Of a stretch of DNA of 64,000 nucleotides, positions 50,164 through 58,703 are shown piece after piece. The DNA is from an uncultured Prevotellaceae bacterium (GTDB lineage: Bacteria; Bacteroidota; Bacteroidia; Bacteroidales; Muribaculaceae). A program made the position numbers and the translations under genes. The stretch spans positions 1 through 64,000 of the forward strand of contig CAMVAP010000009.1 of the NCBI GenBank assembly GCA_947165485.1, given 5' to 3'. Each line of letters opens with the position of its first letter. Within the stretch, counting starts at the first letter, position 1. The notes beneath the pieces are model-generated. The model was not told the origin of the DNA. It saw nothing but the letters and a program-made list of their open reading frames with translations, and searched no databases.

Positions 50164-50210
50164 ACAGATGTCATTATCGGTTCACATGGCCGATAATGAC
50201 ATCTGTTTGG
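50164..50210 (+). terminator. Strong terminator
   Basis: ACAGATGTCATTATCGG (50164-50180) and CCGATAATGACATCTGT (50190-50206) form a perfect 17-bp stem followed by TTGGTTT. Confidence 0.8.
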
Positions 50211-50275
50211 TTTCCATCAACACTTAACATGTTGAGAAAACAGCAGAATCTGATCAAATATATTTTTGAGAGGAC

Positions 50276-50327
50276 TGTAGTTTTTGGGGCGTATCATGCG
50301 TCTAATAAGTAAAATCAATTATATTTG
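50276..50327 (+). promoter_or_regulatory. Tandem promoters of the NatAB-like operon (ECF-type and -7 box)
   Basis: TGTAGTT (50276-50282), 15 bp, GCGTCTAAT (50298-50306) matches the promoter at 46755 in both elements and spacing. A separate TATATTTG -7 box is at 50320-50327, without a clear -33, so two forms of RNA polymerase could act here. Confidence 0.55.
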
Positions 50328-50389
50328 CATGATGATAGATTTTTTAATGATTATCTGTCAGAAATTCATCTTAACTATAATATAGAAAT

Positions 50390-51307
50390 ATGGCTTATTT
50401 AGACATTGATAACGTGGTGAAACGCTACGAGGGGCATACCGCCCTGGCGGGCGTTTCGATGCAGGTGGAGCAGGGCTGCATCTATGGCCTGTTGGGACCC
50501 AACGGTGCTGGCAAGAGCACCCTGATACGCATCATCAACCGCATCCTTGCCGCCGATGAAGGCACTGTGACCCTCAATGGCAAGCGGATGACCGATGATG
50601 ATATCACCCACATCGGCTATCTTCCCGAGGAGCGCGGCCTGTACAAGAAAATGAAGGTGGGTGACCACATCGTGTATCTGGGTCGTCTCAAGGGCATGAC
50701 CAAGGCCGATGCCGTTGCCTCGATGCACTGGTGGATCGACCGCTTCAATCTCAAGGAGTGGGAGAACAAGAAGGTGGAGGAGCTGTCTAAGGGTATGCAA
50801 CAGAAGGTGCAATTTATCGGCACCGTCATCCACCGCCCGCCACTGTTGATATTTGACGAGCCGTTCTCGGGCTTCGACCCCGTGAATGCCGAGCAGTTGA
50901 AGGTCGAGATCCTGGCCTTGCGCGACCAGGGCAGCACCATCCTGTTCTCGACCCACAACATGGCGTCGGTCGAGGAGGTGTGCCAGCAGATCACCCTGCT
51001 CAATCATGCCCAGGTGGTGCTCACCGGCAGTGTGGAGCAGGTGAAGCAGCGGCACAAGAAGAACATCATCGCGGTGCAGACCCCCGACACCATCGTGCCC
51101 AACGATAACCTGTTCACCCTGTTACCTCCCGACCCCGTCAAGAAATCGGAGACCCGCATCAAGCTGGCCCAGGGCGTGCAGGTGCGCGATGCCATCAACT
51201 GGCTCAATGAGCATTACCACTTGACTGGCTTTGCCGAGGTGCTGCCCAGCATGAATGAGATTTTTATCGAAACCGTCAAATCCCAAAAAATAGAGAACAA
51301 TGAATAA
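50390..51307 (+). CDS. ABC transporter ATPase (NatA-like)
   Basis: The 305-residue protein has Walker A GPNGAGKST, signature LSKGMQQKVQ, Walker B LLIFDEPFSGFDP and switch His in STHNM. A C-terminal about 75-residue extension (DTIVPNDNLFTLLPP) is typical of the NatA/Bacteroidetes gliding-like exporter ATPases. It overlaps the permease gene by 8 bp. The probable ECF promoter suggests stress control. Confidence 0.92.
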   Translation: MAYLDIDNVVKRYEGHTALAGVSMQVEQGCIYGLLGPNGAGKSTLIRIINRILAADEGTVTLNGKRMTDDDITHIGYLPEERGLYKKMKVGDHIVYLGRLKGMTKADAVASMHWWIDRFNLKEWENKKVEELSKGMQQKVQFIGTVIHRPPLLIFDEPFSGFDPVNAEQLKVEILALRDQGSTILFSTHNMASVEEVCQQITLLNHAQVVLTGSVEQVKQRHKKNIIAVQTPDTIVPNDNLFTLLPPDPVKKSETRIKLAQGVQVRDAINWLNEHYHLTGFAEVLPSMNEIFIETVKSQKIENNE

Positions 51308-52607
51308 GCTCCGCCTCATCATCGCCCGTGAATACATGTCGATTGTAGGGCGCAAGTCATTCATCTTTTTGACCCTGGGTATGCCCCTGTTGTTTATCCT
51401 CATCATGGCAGTCCCCATCGGGCTGGCTTATCTCAACGACAAGGGTAGCGACACGCAGCAGATTGCCGTCATCGACGAGACAGGCCGCTATGCCGCCGCG
51501 CTCAAGAGCGATGACATGTACAACTTTGTCGCCATCAAGGGCGACACGGTGACCAATGCCCGTGAGTTCTATGACAAGGCTAATGGCAGCCTCGATGCCA
51601 TCATCATTATCCCGCGTGACGTGGACAGCACGGGCATGGTGGACATCTTCAGCGAGGAAGCCATCACTCCCGCCCTGGTGTCCAATGTGCGTAGCGTTCT
51701 AGCCGATACCATCGAGACCGCTCACCTCACTGCAATGGGCATCCCCAATATCCAGGAGATGGTCGAGCAGGCCCATGTCGATGTCGATGTGCGCTCCATC
51801 AAGTGGAGCGAGGCGGGTGACGAGCAGGAGTCCTCGACCGATGCCGCTATGGGGCTGGGACTGATGCTCTCGATATTAACCTACATGTTTGTGCTCATGT
51901 ATGGCGCAATGATCATGAACAGCGTCATCGAGGAGAAGACCAATCGCATCGTCGAGGTCGTCGTGAGCAGTTGCCGACCGTTCCAGTTGATGCTGGGCAA
52001 GATCATCGGTGTGGGCCTCGTCGGGCTGACACAGATGCTCATCTGGATCGTGCTGCTGGTGATTGTGGCTATGGTGGCAGGCAGTGCGTTTGGCATTGGC
52101 CAGGTGTCACCCGATGCCGTGTCGCCCGAGTCCTTGCGCATGGCCAAGGATGCGGGAGCCATGGAGATGATCATGCGTGAGACGCTCTCGATCAATTACA
52201 CCCCCATCATTGTGGGCTTCATTCTCTACTTCATTGGCGGCTACCTGCTTTACAGTTCCCTGTTTGCTGGGTTGGGATCAGCTGTGGATCAGCCTAGCGA
52301 CTCGTCGCAGTTCATGACTCCCGTGATGCTGATTATGATTGTCGCCTTCTATGCCGGCATGGCCTGCATGGAGAATCCTTCAGGTCCCACCGCCGTGTGG
52401 TGTTCCATCATCCCGTTCACCTCGCCCGTGGTGATGATGATCAGGCTGCCCTTTGGGGTGCCCTTCTGGCAGCTGGCATTGAGCCTGGGCTTGCTCTTTG
52501 GCACCGCCCTGGCCATCACGTGGCTGGCGGCCCGCATCTACCGTCGTGGCATCCTGCACTATGGCAAGAAGGCCAGCTTTGGCGACCTGTTCAAGTGGAT
52601 GAGTTGA
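51300..52607 (+). CDS. ABC transporter permease (NatB/ABC-2 type)
   Basis: The 435-residue protein has one N-terminal membrane helix (IFLTLGMPLLFILIMAVPIG). A large extracytoplasmic domain follows (residues about 45-185, beginning IAVIDETGRYAAAL), then five or six helices with MNSVIEEKTNRIVEVVVSSC between them, a signature of NatB-like exporters. It is co-translated with the ATPase. Substrate unknown. Confidence 0.9.
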   Translation: MNKLRLIIAREYMSIVGRKSFIFLTLGMPLLFILIMAVPIGLAYLNDKGSDTQQIAVIDETGRYAAALKSDDMYNFVAIKGDTVTNAREFYDKANGSLDAIIIIPRDVDSTGMVDIFSEEAITPALVSNVRSVLADTIETAHLTAMGIPNIQEMVEQAHVDVDVRSIKWSEAGDEQESSTDAAMGLGLMLSILTYMFVLMYGAMIMNSVIEEKTNRIVEVVVSSCRPFQLMLGKIIGVGLVGLTQMLIWIVLLVIVAMVAGSAFGIGQVSPDAVSPESLRMAKDAGAMEMIMRETLSINYTPIIVGFILYFIGGYLLYSSLFAGLGSAVDQPSDSSQFMTPVMLIMIVAFYAGMACMENPSGPTAVWCSIIPFTSPVVMMIRLPFGVPFWQLALSLGLLFGTALAITWLAARIYRRGILHYGKKASFGDLFKWMS

Positions 52608-52639
52608 GGGTTTAGGTTATAGATTTTAGATTTTTAAGA

Positions 52640-53092
52640 ATGAGAATTGTGATACAACGGGTGACCGAGGCTTCGGTGACCATCGATAATCAGCTGCACA
52701 GCACCATCGGCCACGGGCTGATGGTGCTGGTGGGCGTTCGTGAGGGCGATACACTCGATGACATGCGCTGGCTGGCGCAGAAGACGGTGAACCTGCGCAT
52801 CTTTGACGACGAGCAGGGCGTGATGAACCGCAGCATCCAGGACGTGGGCGGCGAGGTGCTGGCCGTGAGCCAGTTCACCCTCAACGCCTCGACCAAGAAG
52901 GGCAACCGTCCCAGCTATATCCATGCGGCGGGGCATGACCTGGCCGTGCCACTGTATGATGCCTACTGTGACGAGGTGGCCTCCCTGCTGGGCAAGCCGA
53001 CCCGCAAAGGGGTCTTTGGAGCCGAGATGCAAGTCTCACTCATCAACGACGGCCCCGTGACCATCATCATCGACAGCAAGCTTAGGGAATGA
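52640..53092 (+). CDS. dtd: D-aminoacyl-tRNA deacylase
   Basis: The 150-residue protein matches the DTD length. It starts MRIVIQRVTEASV and contains the active-site SQFTL (AVSQFTLNASTKKGNRPS) and the cross-subunit Gly-cisPro motif in NDGPVTIIID. It hydrolyses D-amino acids and Gly mischarged on tRNA. Short TTAGG repeats precede it and CTAG-type repeats follow it. Confidence 0.95.
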   Translation: MRIVIQRVTEASVTIDNQLHSTIGHGLMVLVGVREGDTLDDMRWLAQKTVNLRIFDDEQGVMNRSIQDVGGEVLAVSQFTLNASTKKGNRPSYIHAAGHDLAVPLYDAYCDEVASLLGKPTRKGVFGAEMQVSLINDGPVTIIIDSKLRE

Positions 53093-53165
53093 GTTGTTAG
53101 TTGTTAGTTGTTAGTTTCTAGTCCCTGGTTTCTAGTTTCTAGATTCTGGTTGTTAGGCTATAGGA
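53093..53165 (+). repeat. CTAG-type repeat, inverted orientation, plus TTAGG unit
   Basis: GTTGTTAGTTGTTAG and TTTCTAGTTTCTAG units follow the dtd stop, the reverse complement of the usual CTAGAAA units, then TTAGGCTATAGG. Confidence 0.75.
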
Positions 53166-53236
53166 TAGACTAACATCTAAAGCCTTTTTTAGCCAAAATT
53201 CACATTCCTTATCACGGCTATGTGAAAAAATATGGC

Positions 53237-53244
53237 TACTTTTG
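53237..53244 (+). promoter_or_regulatory. -7 box of the pdxJ operon
   Basis: TACTTTTG, about 44 bp before the pdxJ ATG. Confidence 0.5.
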
Positions 53245-53287
53245 CAGTTTGTAGAGATAGCACTACAAACAGACTTTATTTTTAATC

Positions 53288-54001
53288 ATGATCAACCTGA
53301 GTGTAAACGTCAACAAGATAGCCACTTTGCGCAATGCGCGAGGTGGAAATGTACCTAATGTTCAACAAGTAGCCATGGATTGTGAACGCTTTGGTGCCAA
53401 TGGCATCACCGTTCACCCCAGGCCTGATGAACGGCACATCCGCCGCAGTGATGTGTATGCCTTGCGCCCCCTGGTGCGCACCGAGTTTAACATAGAGGGC
53501 TACCCCAGCGAGCAGTTCATGGAGCTGGTGCTGGCAGTAAGGCCCACCCAAGCCACACTGGTGCCCGATGGCCCCAATGTGCTCACGTCGTCGGCGGGCT
53601 GGGACGTGATGCCCAACATGGAGTTTCTCACTGGCATCGTTGACCGCCTCAAGGAGGCGGGCATACGCACCAGCATCTTTGTGGGCACCGACCTGGATAA
53701 CATCCGCGCCGCTGCCCGCACGGGAGCCGACCGTGTGGAGTTATATACCGGCCCCTTTGCCGAGGAGTTTGAAACCGACCCCGAGCGTGCCGTGGAACCC
53801 TTTGCCGCCGCTGCCCGTGCAGCCCACAGCGTGGGTCTGGGACTGAATGCTGGCCATGACTTGAATCTCAAGAACCTCAAGTTCTTCCAGCAGCATGTCC
53901 CTTACCTGAGTGAGGTGTCGATTGGTCACGCTCTCATCGCCGATGCCCTCTACCTGGGCTTGGAGGCCACCATCAAGGCTTATAAGGAGTGCTTGAAATA
54001 A
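53288..54001 (+). CDS. pdxJ: Pyridoxine 5'-phosphate synthase
   Basis: The 237-residue TIM barrel starts [19 protein letters not shown]. It carries [13 protein letters not shown] (catalytic and phosphate-binding His/Arg), [32 protein letters not shown] and [12 protein letters not shown]. It condenses 3-amino-1-hydroxyacetone phosphate with DXP to form PNP in vitamin B6 synthesis. The pdxJ-exbB-exbD-tonB order is common in Bacteroidales. Confidence 0.96.
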   Translation: MINLSVNVNKIATLRNARGGNVPNVQQVAMDCERFGANGITVHPRPDERHIRRSDVYALRPLVRTEFNIEGYPSEQFMELVLAVRPTQATLVPDGPNVLTSSAGWDVMPNMEFLTGIVDRLKEAGIRTSIFVGTDLDNIRAAARTGADRVELYTGPFAEEFETDPERAVEPFAAAARAAHSVGLGLNAGHDLNLKNLKFFQQHVPYLSEVSIGHALIADALYLGLEATIKAYKECLK

Positions 54002-54070
54002 AAACGTGTTTTTCACGTTCAATGAATGAGACAAAACAAGAATAAACAGAAATAACCAAAACGAATAGAC

Positions 54071-54874
54071 ATGTCAATTCTCAACATGATTCTCGCCCAG
54101 ACATCGCCTGCCCAGACCATGGTAGAGCAGGCCGCCGACACCGTGCAGCAAGTCATCGATAGCGCTGCCCAGGTAATTACCGACAGTGCCGCTGCCGTAG
54201 CGGCAGCCACGGCTCCCGCAGCCGCTCCCGCCGTTGCTGAGCCCGTTGTCAAGGAACTCTCGGTATGGGACCTTACCATGGCAGGTGGATGGCTCATGAT
54301 TCCCCTGGCCTTGCTGGCCATCGTGAGCATTTATATCTTCTTTGAACGGTTGTTTGCCATCAACCGTGCCAACCGTCAGGACAGTTCCTTCATGGACCGC
54401 ATCAAGGATTTCATCCACCGTGGTGAGGTGGATCAGGCCCTCAAGTTGTGTCAGGACACCAACACTCCTTACTCACGCATGATCGAGAAGGGCGTTACCC
54501 GCATTGGCCGCCCGATGAACGATGTTCTCGTCTCAATTGAGAACGTGGGCAACATGGAGGTCGCCAAGCTTGAGAAGGGTTTCAATTGGCTGGCCACCAC
54601 CGCTGCCGGTGCCCCCATGATCGGTTTCTTGGGAACCGTCATCGGTATGGTACAGGCCTTCTTCCAGCTGGCCAGTGCCGGCAACAACAGCAACGTGACC
54701 ATCCTGGCCAGTGGCATCTACCAGGCACTGGTGACCACCGTGGCTGGTCTGATTGTGGGTATTGTGGCTCTGTTTGCCTACAATTACCTCACCTCGCGTG
54801 TCAACAAGGCCATGAACAAGCTGGAGGGCAAGACCATGGAATTTATGGATCTGCTCAACGAGCCGGCCAAGTGA
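54071..54874 (+). CDS. exbB: ExbB/TolQ-type proton channel
   Basis: The 267-residue protein has an Ala/Pro-rich N-terminal region (about residues 10-60) before the first membrane helix (GGWLMIPLALLAIVSIYIFF). The MotA/TolQ/ExbB core has GAPMIGFLGTVIGMVQAF and IYQALVTTVAGLIVGIVALFAYN. With ExbD and TonB it transduces proton-motive force to the outer membrane. Confidence 0.93.
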   Translation: MSILNMILAQTSPAQTMVEQAADTVQQVIDSAAQVITDSAAAVAAATAPAAAPAVAEPVVKELSVWDLTMAGGWLMIPLALLAIVSIYIFFERLFAINRANRQDSSFMDRIKDFIHRGEVDQALKLCQDTNTPYSRMIEKGVTRIGRPMNDVLVSIENVGNMEVAKLEKGFNWLATTAAGAPMIGFLGTVIGMVQAFFQLASAGNNSNVTILASGIYQALVTTVAGLIVGIVALFAYNYLTSRVNKAMNKLEGKTMEFMDLLNEPAK

Positions 54875-54877
54875 ATT

Positions 54878-55025
54878 AGGCTTCTTTAGGTGTTAGGCTT
54901 TTAGGCATTAGGCTTTAGGCAATAGGCTTTAGGCAATAGGCTGAAAACTAACAACTAGAAACTAGAAACTAGGGACTAGAAACTAGAAACTAGAAACTAG
55001 GGACTAAAAACTAAAAACTAAAAAA
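54878..55025 (+). repeat. TTAGG plus CTAGAAA repeat block
   Basis: TTAGGC-type units (54885-54945) are followed by about seven AACTAGAAACTAGGGACTAG-type units (54950-55020), in the same order as 16636-16819. It separates exbB from exbD inside an apparent operon. Confidence 0.85.
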
Positions 55026-55028
55026 ACT

Positions 55029-55532
55029 ATGGCACTCAAGAGACAACATAAAACCCTGTCGATGTTCAGCATGGCTTCGATGACCGACGTTATCTTCCTG
55101 CTGCTCATCTTCTTCATGGTCACATCCACGTTTGTCTTCCCATCGGCACTGGAGGTGAATCTGCCACAGAGCAGTGAGCAGACGGCCATTAAGCCCTCGA
55201 CGCGCATCTATGTTGACAAGGATCTCAACATGTATGCCACCCAGACCACCGATATGGGCGAGAGCGACCTGTTGCCCATTGCTGCCGAGCAGCTTGAGGG
55301 ATTCATGCAGGCCCTCAAGGCTGGCAACCCCAACGAGTTTGTTGCCGTGTATGCCGACGAGGAAGTCAACTATGGTAAAATTGTCGAGATTCTGGATAAA
55401 GGCTCCAAGCAGGGTGTGAAAATCGTGCTTGCCACCAAGCCCAGCGAAGCTAACTTTGGCCCCGCCGCAGGCCAAGCTCCCGTCACCAGTCCGGAGGCTA
55501 TGGCGCCCCAGGCTCCCGTCACCAATCCCTAA
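55029..55532 (+). CDS. exbD: ExbD/TolR-family protein
   Basis: The 167-residue protein has a short cytoplasmic start (KRQHKTLSMFSMASMTDVI), a single membrane helix with the conserved Asp (MTDVIFLLLIFFMVTSTFVF), and a periplasmic domain ending in a Pro/Ala-rich tail (GQAPVTSPEAMAPQAP). It forms the motor complex with the ExbB product. Confidence 0.92.
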   Translation: MALKRQHKTLSMFSMASMTDVIFLLLIFFMVTSTFVFPSALEVNLPQSSEQTAIKPSTRIYVDKDLNMYATQTTDMGESDLLPIAAEQLEGFMQALKAGNPNEFVAVYADEEVNYGKIVEILDKGSKQGVKIVLATKPSEANFGPAAGQAPVTSPEAMAPQAPVTNP

Positions 55533-55544
55533 TGCGTCACCACG

Positions 55545-56435
55545 ATGGAAGAAAACCGCCGCAAATATAGCCTCTGGTCCTTATTGCTCACCCTGCTCAT
55601 CACGGTGGGGACGCTGGCCTTGTTGCTGCGCTGCTCGCTGCGATATGAGCAGGATCCCAATATGCCAGACCTCACACAGCTAGCGCAGGATTCCATCTTG
55701 TTTGGCGGGGACTATGTGATGCTGGGCAACACGATGGATAACCTCCAGGACGAGTTCATGGATCAGGAGGCTAACGATCAGAGCGCATCGCCCGAGGAGG
55801 GTGATGAACCCGACATCGATGGCGATGATATGGAGGACGCTGGCGAGGTGAATCAGAAGACCCCGCCACTCGTGACCCAGAAGACCGAGTCACCCCACAA
55901 GGTGAAAGAACAGCCCAAGGAGAGCGAGCCCAAGAAGTCGGGCCCCACCAAGCCCAATGACAAACAAGTGGAAAAGCCCAAGGCCAAGGACAAAAAAGCC
56001 GAGGCCCAAGAGACCAAGTCCAAAACGACCTCCGAACAAAAGACCGCTACAAGCAATGCCACCAACAATAGGGTAAAGAACGCCTTTGGCAACAAGGGCG
56101 GCAATGGCGGTGGCCATCAAGGATCGACTAGCGGTAACTCCAACCAGGGTGTCCTGGCGGGTAAGCCCGGCATTGGTGGACTTGTGGGTTACACCCTCGA
56201 CTACTGGGCAAAGCCTGAGCCCAACAGCAAGTGGTCGGGACGTGTTACCGTGCGTGTCACCGTCAATCCCCGTGGACAGGTCATCAAGGCCAATGCCGTG
56301 AGCGCCACTGGCGACCTGGCATCACATCCCGAGGTGCGCCGCGCCTGTGAGCAAGCTGCCCTCAAGTCACGCTTCTCGGTGCCCAAGAACACCATGACCG
56401 AGGGCATCGGCACCGTGACCTACATCTGGCACTGA
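55545..56435 (+). CDS. tonB: TonB-family energy transducer
   Basis: The 296-residue protein has an N-terminal anchor helix (LWSLLLTLLITVGTLALLL). A long charged Pro/Lys/Glu-rich spacer spans about residues 60-185. The C-terminal TonB domain has GRVTVRVTVNPRGQVIKANAV and TVTYIWH. It starts 12 bp after exbD. A single anchor and C-terminal TonB fold fit a TonB or TolA-like role. Confidence 0.9.
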   Translation: MEENRRKYSLWSLLLTLLITVGTLALLLRCSLRYEQDPNMPDLTQLAQDSILFGGDYVMLGNTMDNLQDEFMDQEANDQSASPEEGDEPDIDGDDMEDAGEVNQKTPPLVTQKTESPHKVKEQPKESEPKKSGPTKPNDKQVEKPKAKDKKAEAQETKSKTTSEQKTATSNATNNRVKNAFGNKGGNGGGHQGSTSGNSNQGVLAGKPGIGGLVGYTLDYWAKPEPNSKWSGRVTVRVTVNPRGQVIKANAVSATGDLASHPEVRRACEQAALKSRFSVPKNTMTEGIGTVTYIWH

Positions 56436-56463
56436 TCAGAATCGATAATTTGATATGATACGG

Positions 56464-56501
56464 CGGCTGGCGGGTGGTTGTTGTGACACACCCACCAGCC
56501 G
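56464..56501 (+). terminator. Hairpin after tonB
   Basis: CGGCTGG-c-GGGTG (56464-56476) pairs with CACCC-a-CCAGCCG (56489-56501). The stem is strong but lacks a T-tract. Confidence 0.55.
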
Positions 56502-56545
56502 TTGATGGCATTTCATTGAATCTATATGCCAAGTCACTGAATTTT

Positions 56546-56577
56546 TTTGTCCCATCCCGTGTATATCACTACCTTTG
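56546..56577 (+). promoter_or_regulatory. Promoter of the LytS-like kinase
   Basis: TTTG (56546-56549), 20-bp spacer, TACCTTTG (56570-56577), with ATG at 56599. Confidence 0.65.
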
Positions 56578-56598
56578 TAATGTAGTATTATATCATAG

Positions 56599-57714
56599 AT
56601 GACCATGAGCATGAAGCAAACCAAGCAGGAAACTTTCATCTACACTGCCGTGTGGATCGTCCTTTTCATGGCTCCAGTGATTGAGTTGCTGGTTAACTAT
56701 GACACTGGACACACGGTGTGGATCAAGAGGGGGCTGATGGATATCTGGAGCTCGTTGCTTGTGTTCCTGGTCGTTTTCCTCGTCCACAACCACATCCTTG
56801 CGCCCATGCTCGTCAGGGAGAAGAAGCCCTATAAGTACATCATCGGTTGCGTGGTGGTGATTGCCCTGTTCCAGGGTTACCATTGCATGCACCGCCCCAA
56901 GGATGTGCCCCGCGGGCCCGCTACCCGGCACATGACTATGGAGCCTCCTCCAGTGCCGCCCCTTGAGCGTCACCCCATCGACAAGCATGACATGACGATG
57001 TTTGTCATCGTTGTGATGATGATCGGAGCCAATCTGGGTGTCAAACTTTACTTCTGCAGCGAGGAGGAGAAAAAGCATCTGGCCAAACTCAAGGAGCAGA
57101 GCCTCAAGCAGGAACTGGACTACCTGCGCTACCAGATCAATCCCCACTTCATCATGAACACGCTCAACAACATCCACGCCCTCGTCGATATTGACCCCGA
57201 GCAGGCCAAGGATAGCATCGTTGACATGTCCAGGATGATGCGTTACCTCCTGTATGATAGCGACAAGCACTATGTCACGCTCAACAATGCGGTTACCTTT
57301 CTCAAGAAGTACCTCAACCTGATGAAGTTGCGCTATACCGACATGGTCAATGTCAACCTTGATGTGCCCGACAATAACCCCGAGAATGTGGTACTGGCAC
57401 CACTGGTGTTCATTCCATTTGTGGAAAATGCCTTCAAGCATGGCGTGGCCTATGACAAGGCCTCAACCATCAACATCGACATTGAGCGCAAGGGGGAACG
57501 ACTTGTGTTCCACTGCTGCAATACCAAGAACAACGTCAAGCATGAGTATGGTGGGGTGGGGCTCAACAATGTGACTAAGCGCCTGGAGCTCATCTACGGG
57601 AACGATTACACGCTCGACATCGATGATGAGGGCGATACCTATAGTGTGACGCTCGACTTGCCGGCACGCACCCCCGACGACTTCAATACTCAAAAAGAAA
57701 CAACTAACAACTAG
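56599..57714 (+). CDS. LytS/YehU-family sensor histidine kinase
   Basis: The 371-residue protein has about four membrane helices in residues 1-155. A His_kinase domain follows with the phosphoacceptor His in YQINPHFIMNTLNNIHAL. The ATPase has FIPFVENAFKHG and GVGLNNVTKRLELIYG. The last residues QKETTNN and the stop codon are encoded by a CAACTAA-type intergenic repeat that has run into the gene. Partner regulator is 57736. Confidence 0.92.
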   Translation: MTMSMKQTKQETFIYTAVWIVLFMAPVIELLVNYDTGHTVWIKRGLMDIWSSLLVFLVVFLVHNHILAPMLVREKKPYKYIIGCVVVIALFQGYHCMHRPKDVPRGPATRHMTMEPPPVPPLERHPIDKHDMTMFVIVVMMIGANLGVKLYFCSEEEKKHLAKLKEQSLKQELDYLRYQINPHFIMNTLNNIHALVDIDPEQAKDSIVDMSRMMRYLLYDSDKHYVTLNNAVTFLKKYLNLMKLRYTDMVNVNLDVPDNNPENVVLAPLVFIPFVENAFKHGVAYDKASTINIDIERKGERLVFHCCNTKNNVKHEYGGVGLNNVTKRLELIYGNDYTLDIDDEGDTYSVTLDLPARTPDDFNTQKETTNN

Positions 57715-57735
57715 CAACTAACAACTAACAACTAT
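57702..57735 (+). repeat. CAACTAA-type repeat overlapping a gene end
   Basis: AACAACTAACAACTAGCAAC units span the kinase stop codon and the gap to the response regulator. Confidence 0.75.
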
Positions 57736-58479
57736 ATGATCAAATGTATCGCTGTTGACGACGAACCGCTGGCCTTGAAAAAGCTGGTGACATATATCAA
57801 GAAAATTCCCTACCTTGACCTGGTGGCGCAGTGCCATAGCGCCATCGAGGCGCAAAAAGTGGTGGAACAACAGGACATCGAGGCCATCTTCCTGGACATC
57901 AATATGCCTGACCTGAATGGCTTGGACTTTGCCAAGTCTCTGGACAATAATCACAGCAAGGGTCCCGTGATGGTGTTCACTACCGCTTATAGCGAGTATG
58001 CCGTCGAGGGCTATAAGGCCAATGCCGTTGGCTACCTGTTGAAGCCATACGGATTTGACGAGTTTGAGGCCGCTGCCCAGAAGGTGCGCGACATCTGTGA
58101 GATACGCCAGCAGGCGGCTACCGAGGTTTCGGCAAGAATCGATGACGACGGCATTATCTATGTCAAGAGCGATTACAAGATTGTGCGCATCGACATCGAG
58201 CACATCTGCTACATCGAGGCCATGAGCGAGTACTTGAGGATTTCCTGTGAGGGCAAGGACAAGCCCGTCATCGTGCTGCTCAGCATGAAGAAGATCGAGG
58301 AGCACCTGCCCTCGTCCAAGTTTATGCGCATCCATCGCTCTTTTATCGTTAATCTGGACAAAATCAACGAAGTAAAGAAAAACCATGTGATTATCGAGGG
58401 GGACATCTCGTTGCCCATCGGAGACAACTACAAGGATGCCTTCCTGTCATACCTCAACAAGAGAATACTCACCAAGTAA
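57736..58479 (+). CDS. LytTR-family response regulator
   Basis: The 247-residue protein has a receiver domain with Asp8-Asp9, phosphoacceptor Asp54 (IFLDINMPDLNG) and Lys in LLKPYG. The LytTR DNA-binding domain (about residues 140-245) has IYVKSDYKIVRIDIEHICYI, then KFMRIHRSFIVNLDKI. Together with 56599 it forms a two-component system. Targets are unknown. Confidence 0.94.
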   Translation: MIKCIAVDDEPLALKKLVTYIKKIPYLDLVAQCHSAIEAQKVVEQQDIEAIFLDINMPDLNGLDFAKSLDNNHSKGPVMVFTTAYSEYAVEGYKANAVGYLLKPYGFDEFEAAAQKVRDICEIRQQAATEVSARIDDDGIIYVKSDYKIVRIDIEHICYIEAMSEYLRISCEGKDKPVIVLLSMKKIEEHLPSSKFMRIHRSFIVNLDKINEVKKNHVIIEGDISLPIGDNYKDAFLSYLNKRILTK

Positions 58480-58516
58480 CACTTTTTCTAGACAATCATT
58501 CTCATAATTTTTCCAG

Positions 58517-58547
58517 GGGTGGCCCGCGCGAGATGCGCCAGCCACCC
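58517..58547 (+). terminator. Hairpin after the LytTR gene
   Basis: GGGTGGC-cc-GCGC-gagat-GCGC-ca-GCCACCC, a two-part stem without a strong T-tract. Confidence 0.55.
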
Positions 58548-58637
58548 ATTTAGCATCGTGGGGGCTGCATGTGACTGCGATACCGCGCACTGGGGCAGTA
58601 TAATTCTGTTACTTTTCATGAATTTCTTGTCACGTCG

Positions 58638-58667
58638 TTGTTGATTGGTATTTTTTTCGTAACTTTG
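58638..58667 (+). promoter_or_regulatory. Promoter of pheT
   Basis: TTG (58638-58640), 19-bp spacer, TAACTTTG (58660-58667). The leader is about 30 nt. Confidence 0.6.
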
Positions 58668-58703
58668 CACGTTTTTAAGCGATTATAATTCTTATTCGAG
58701 ACT

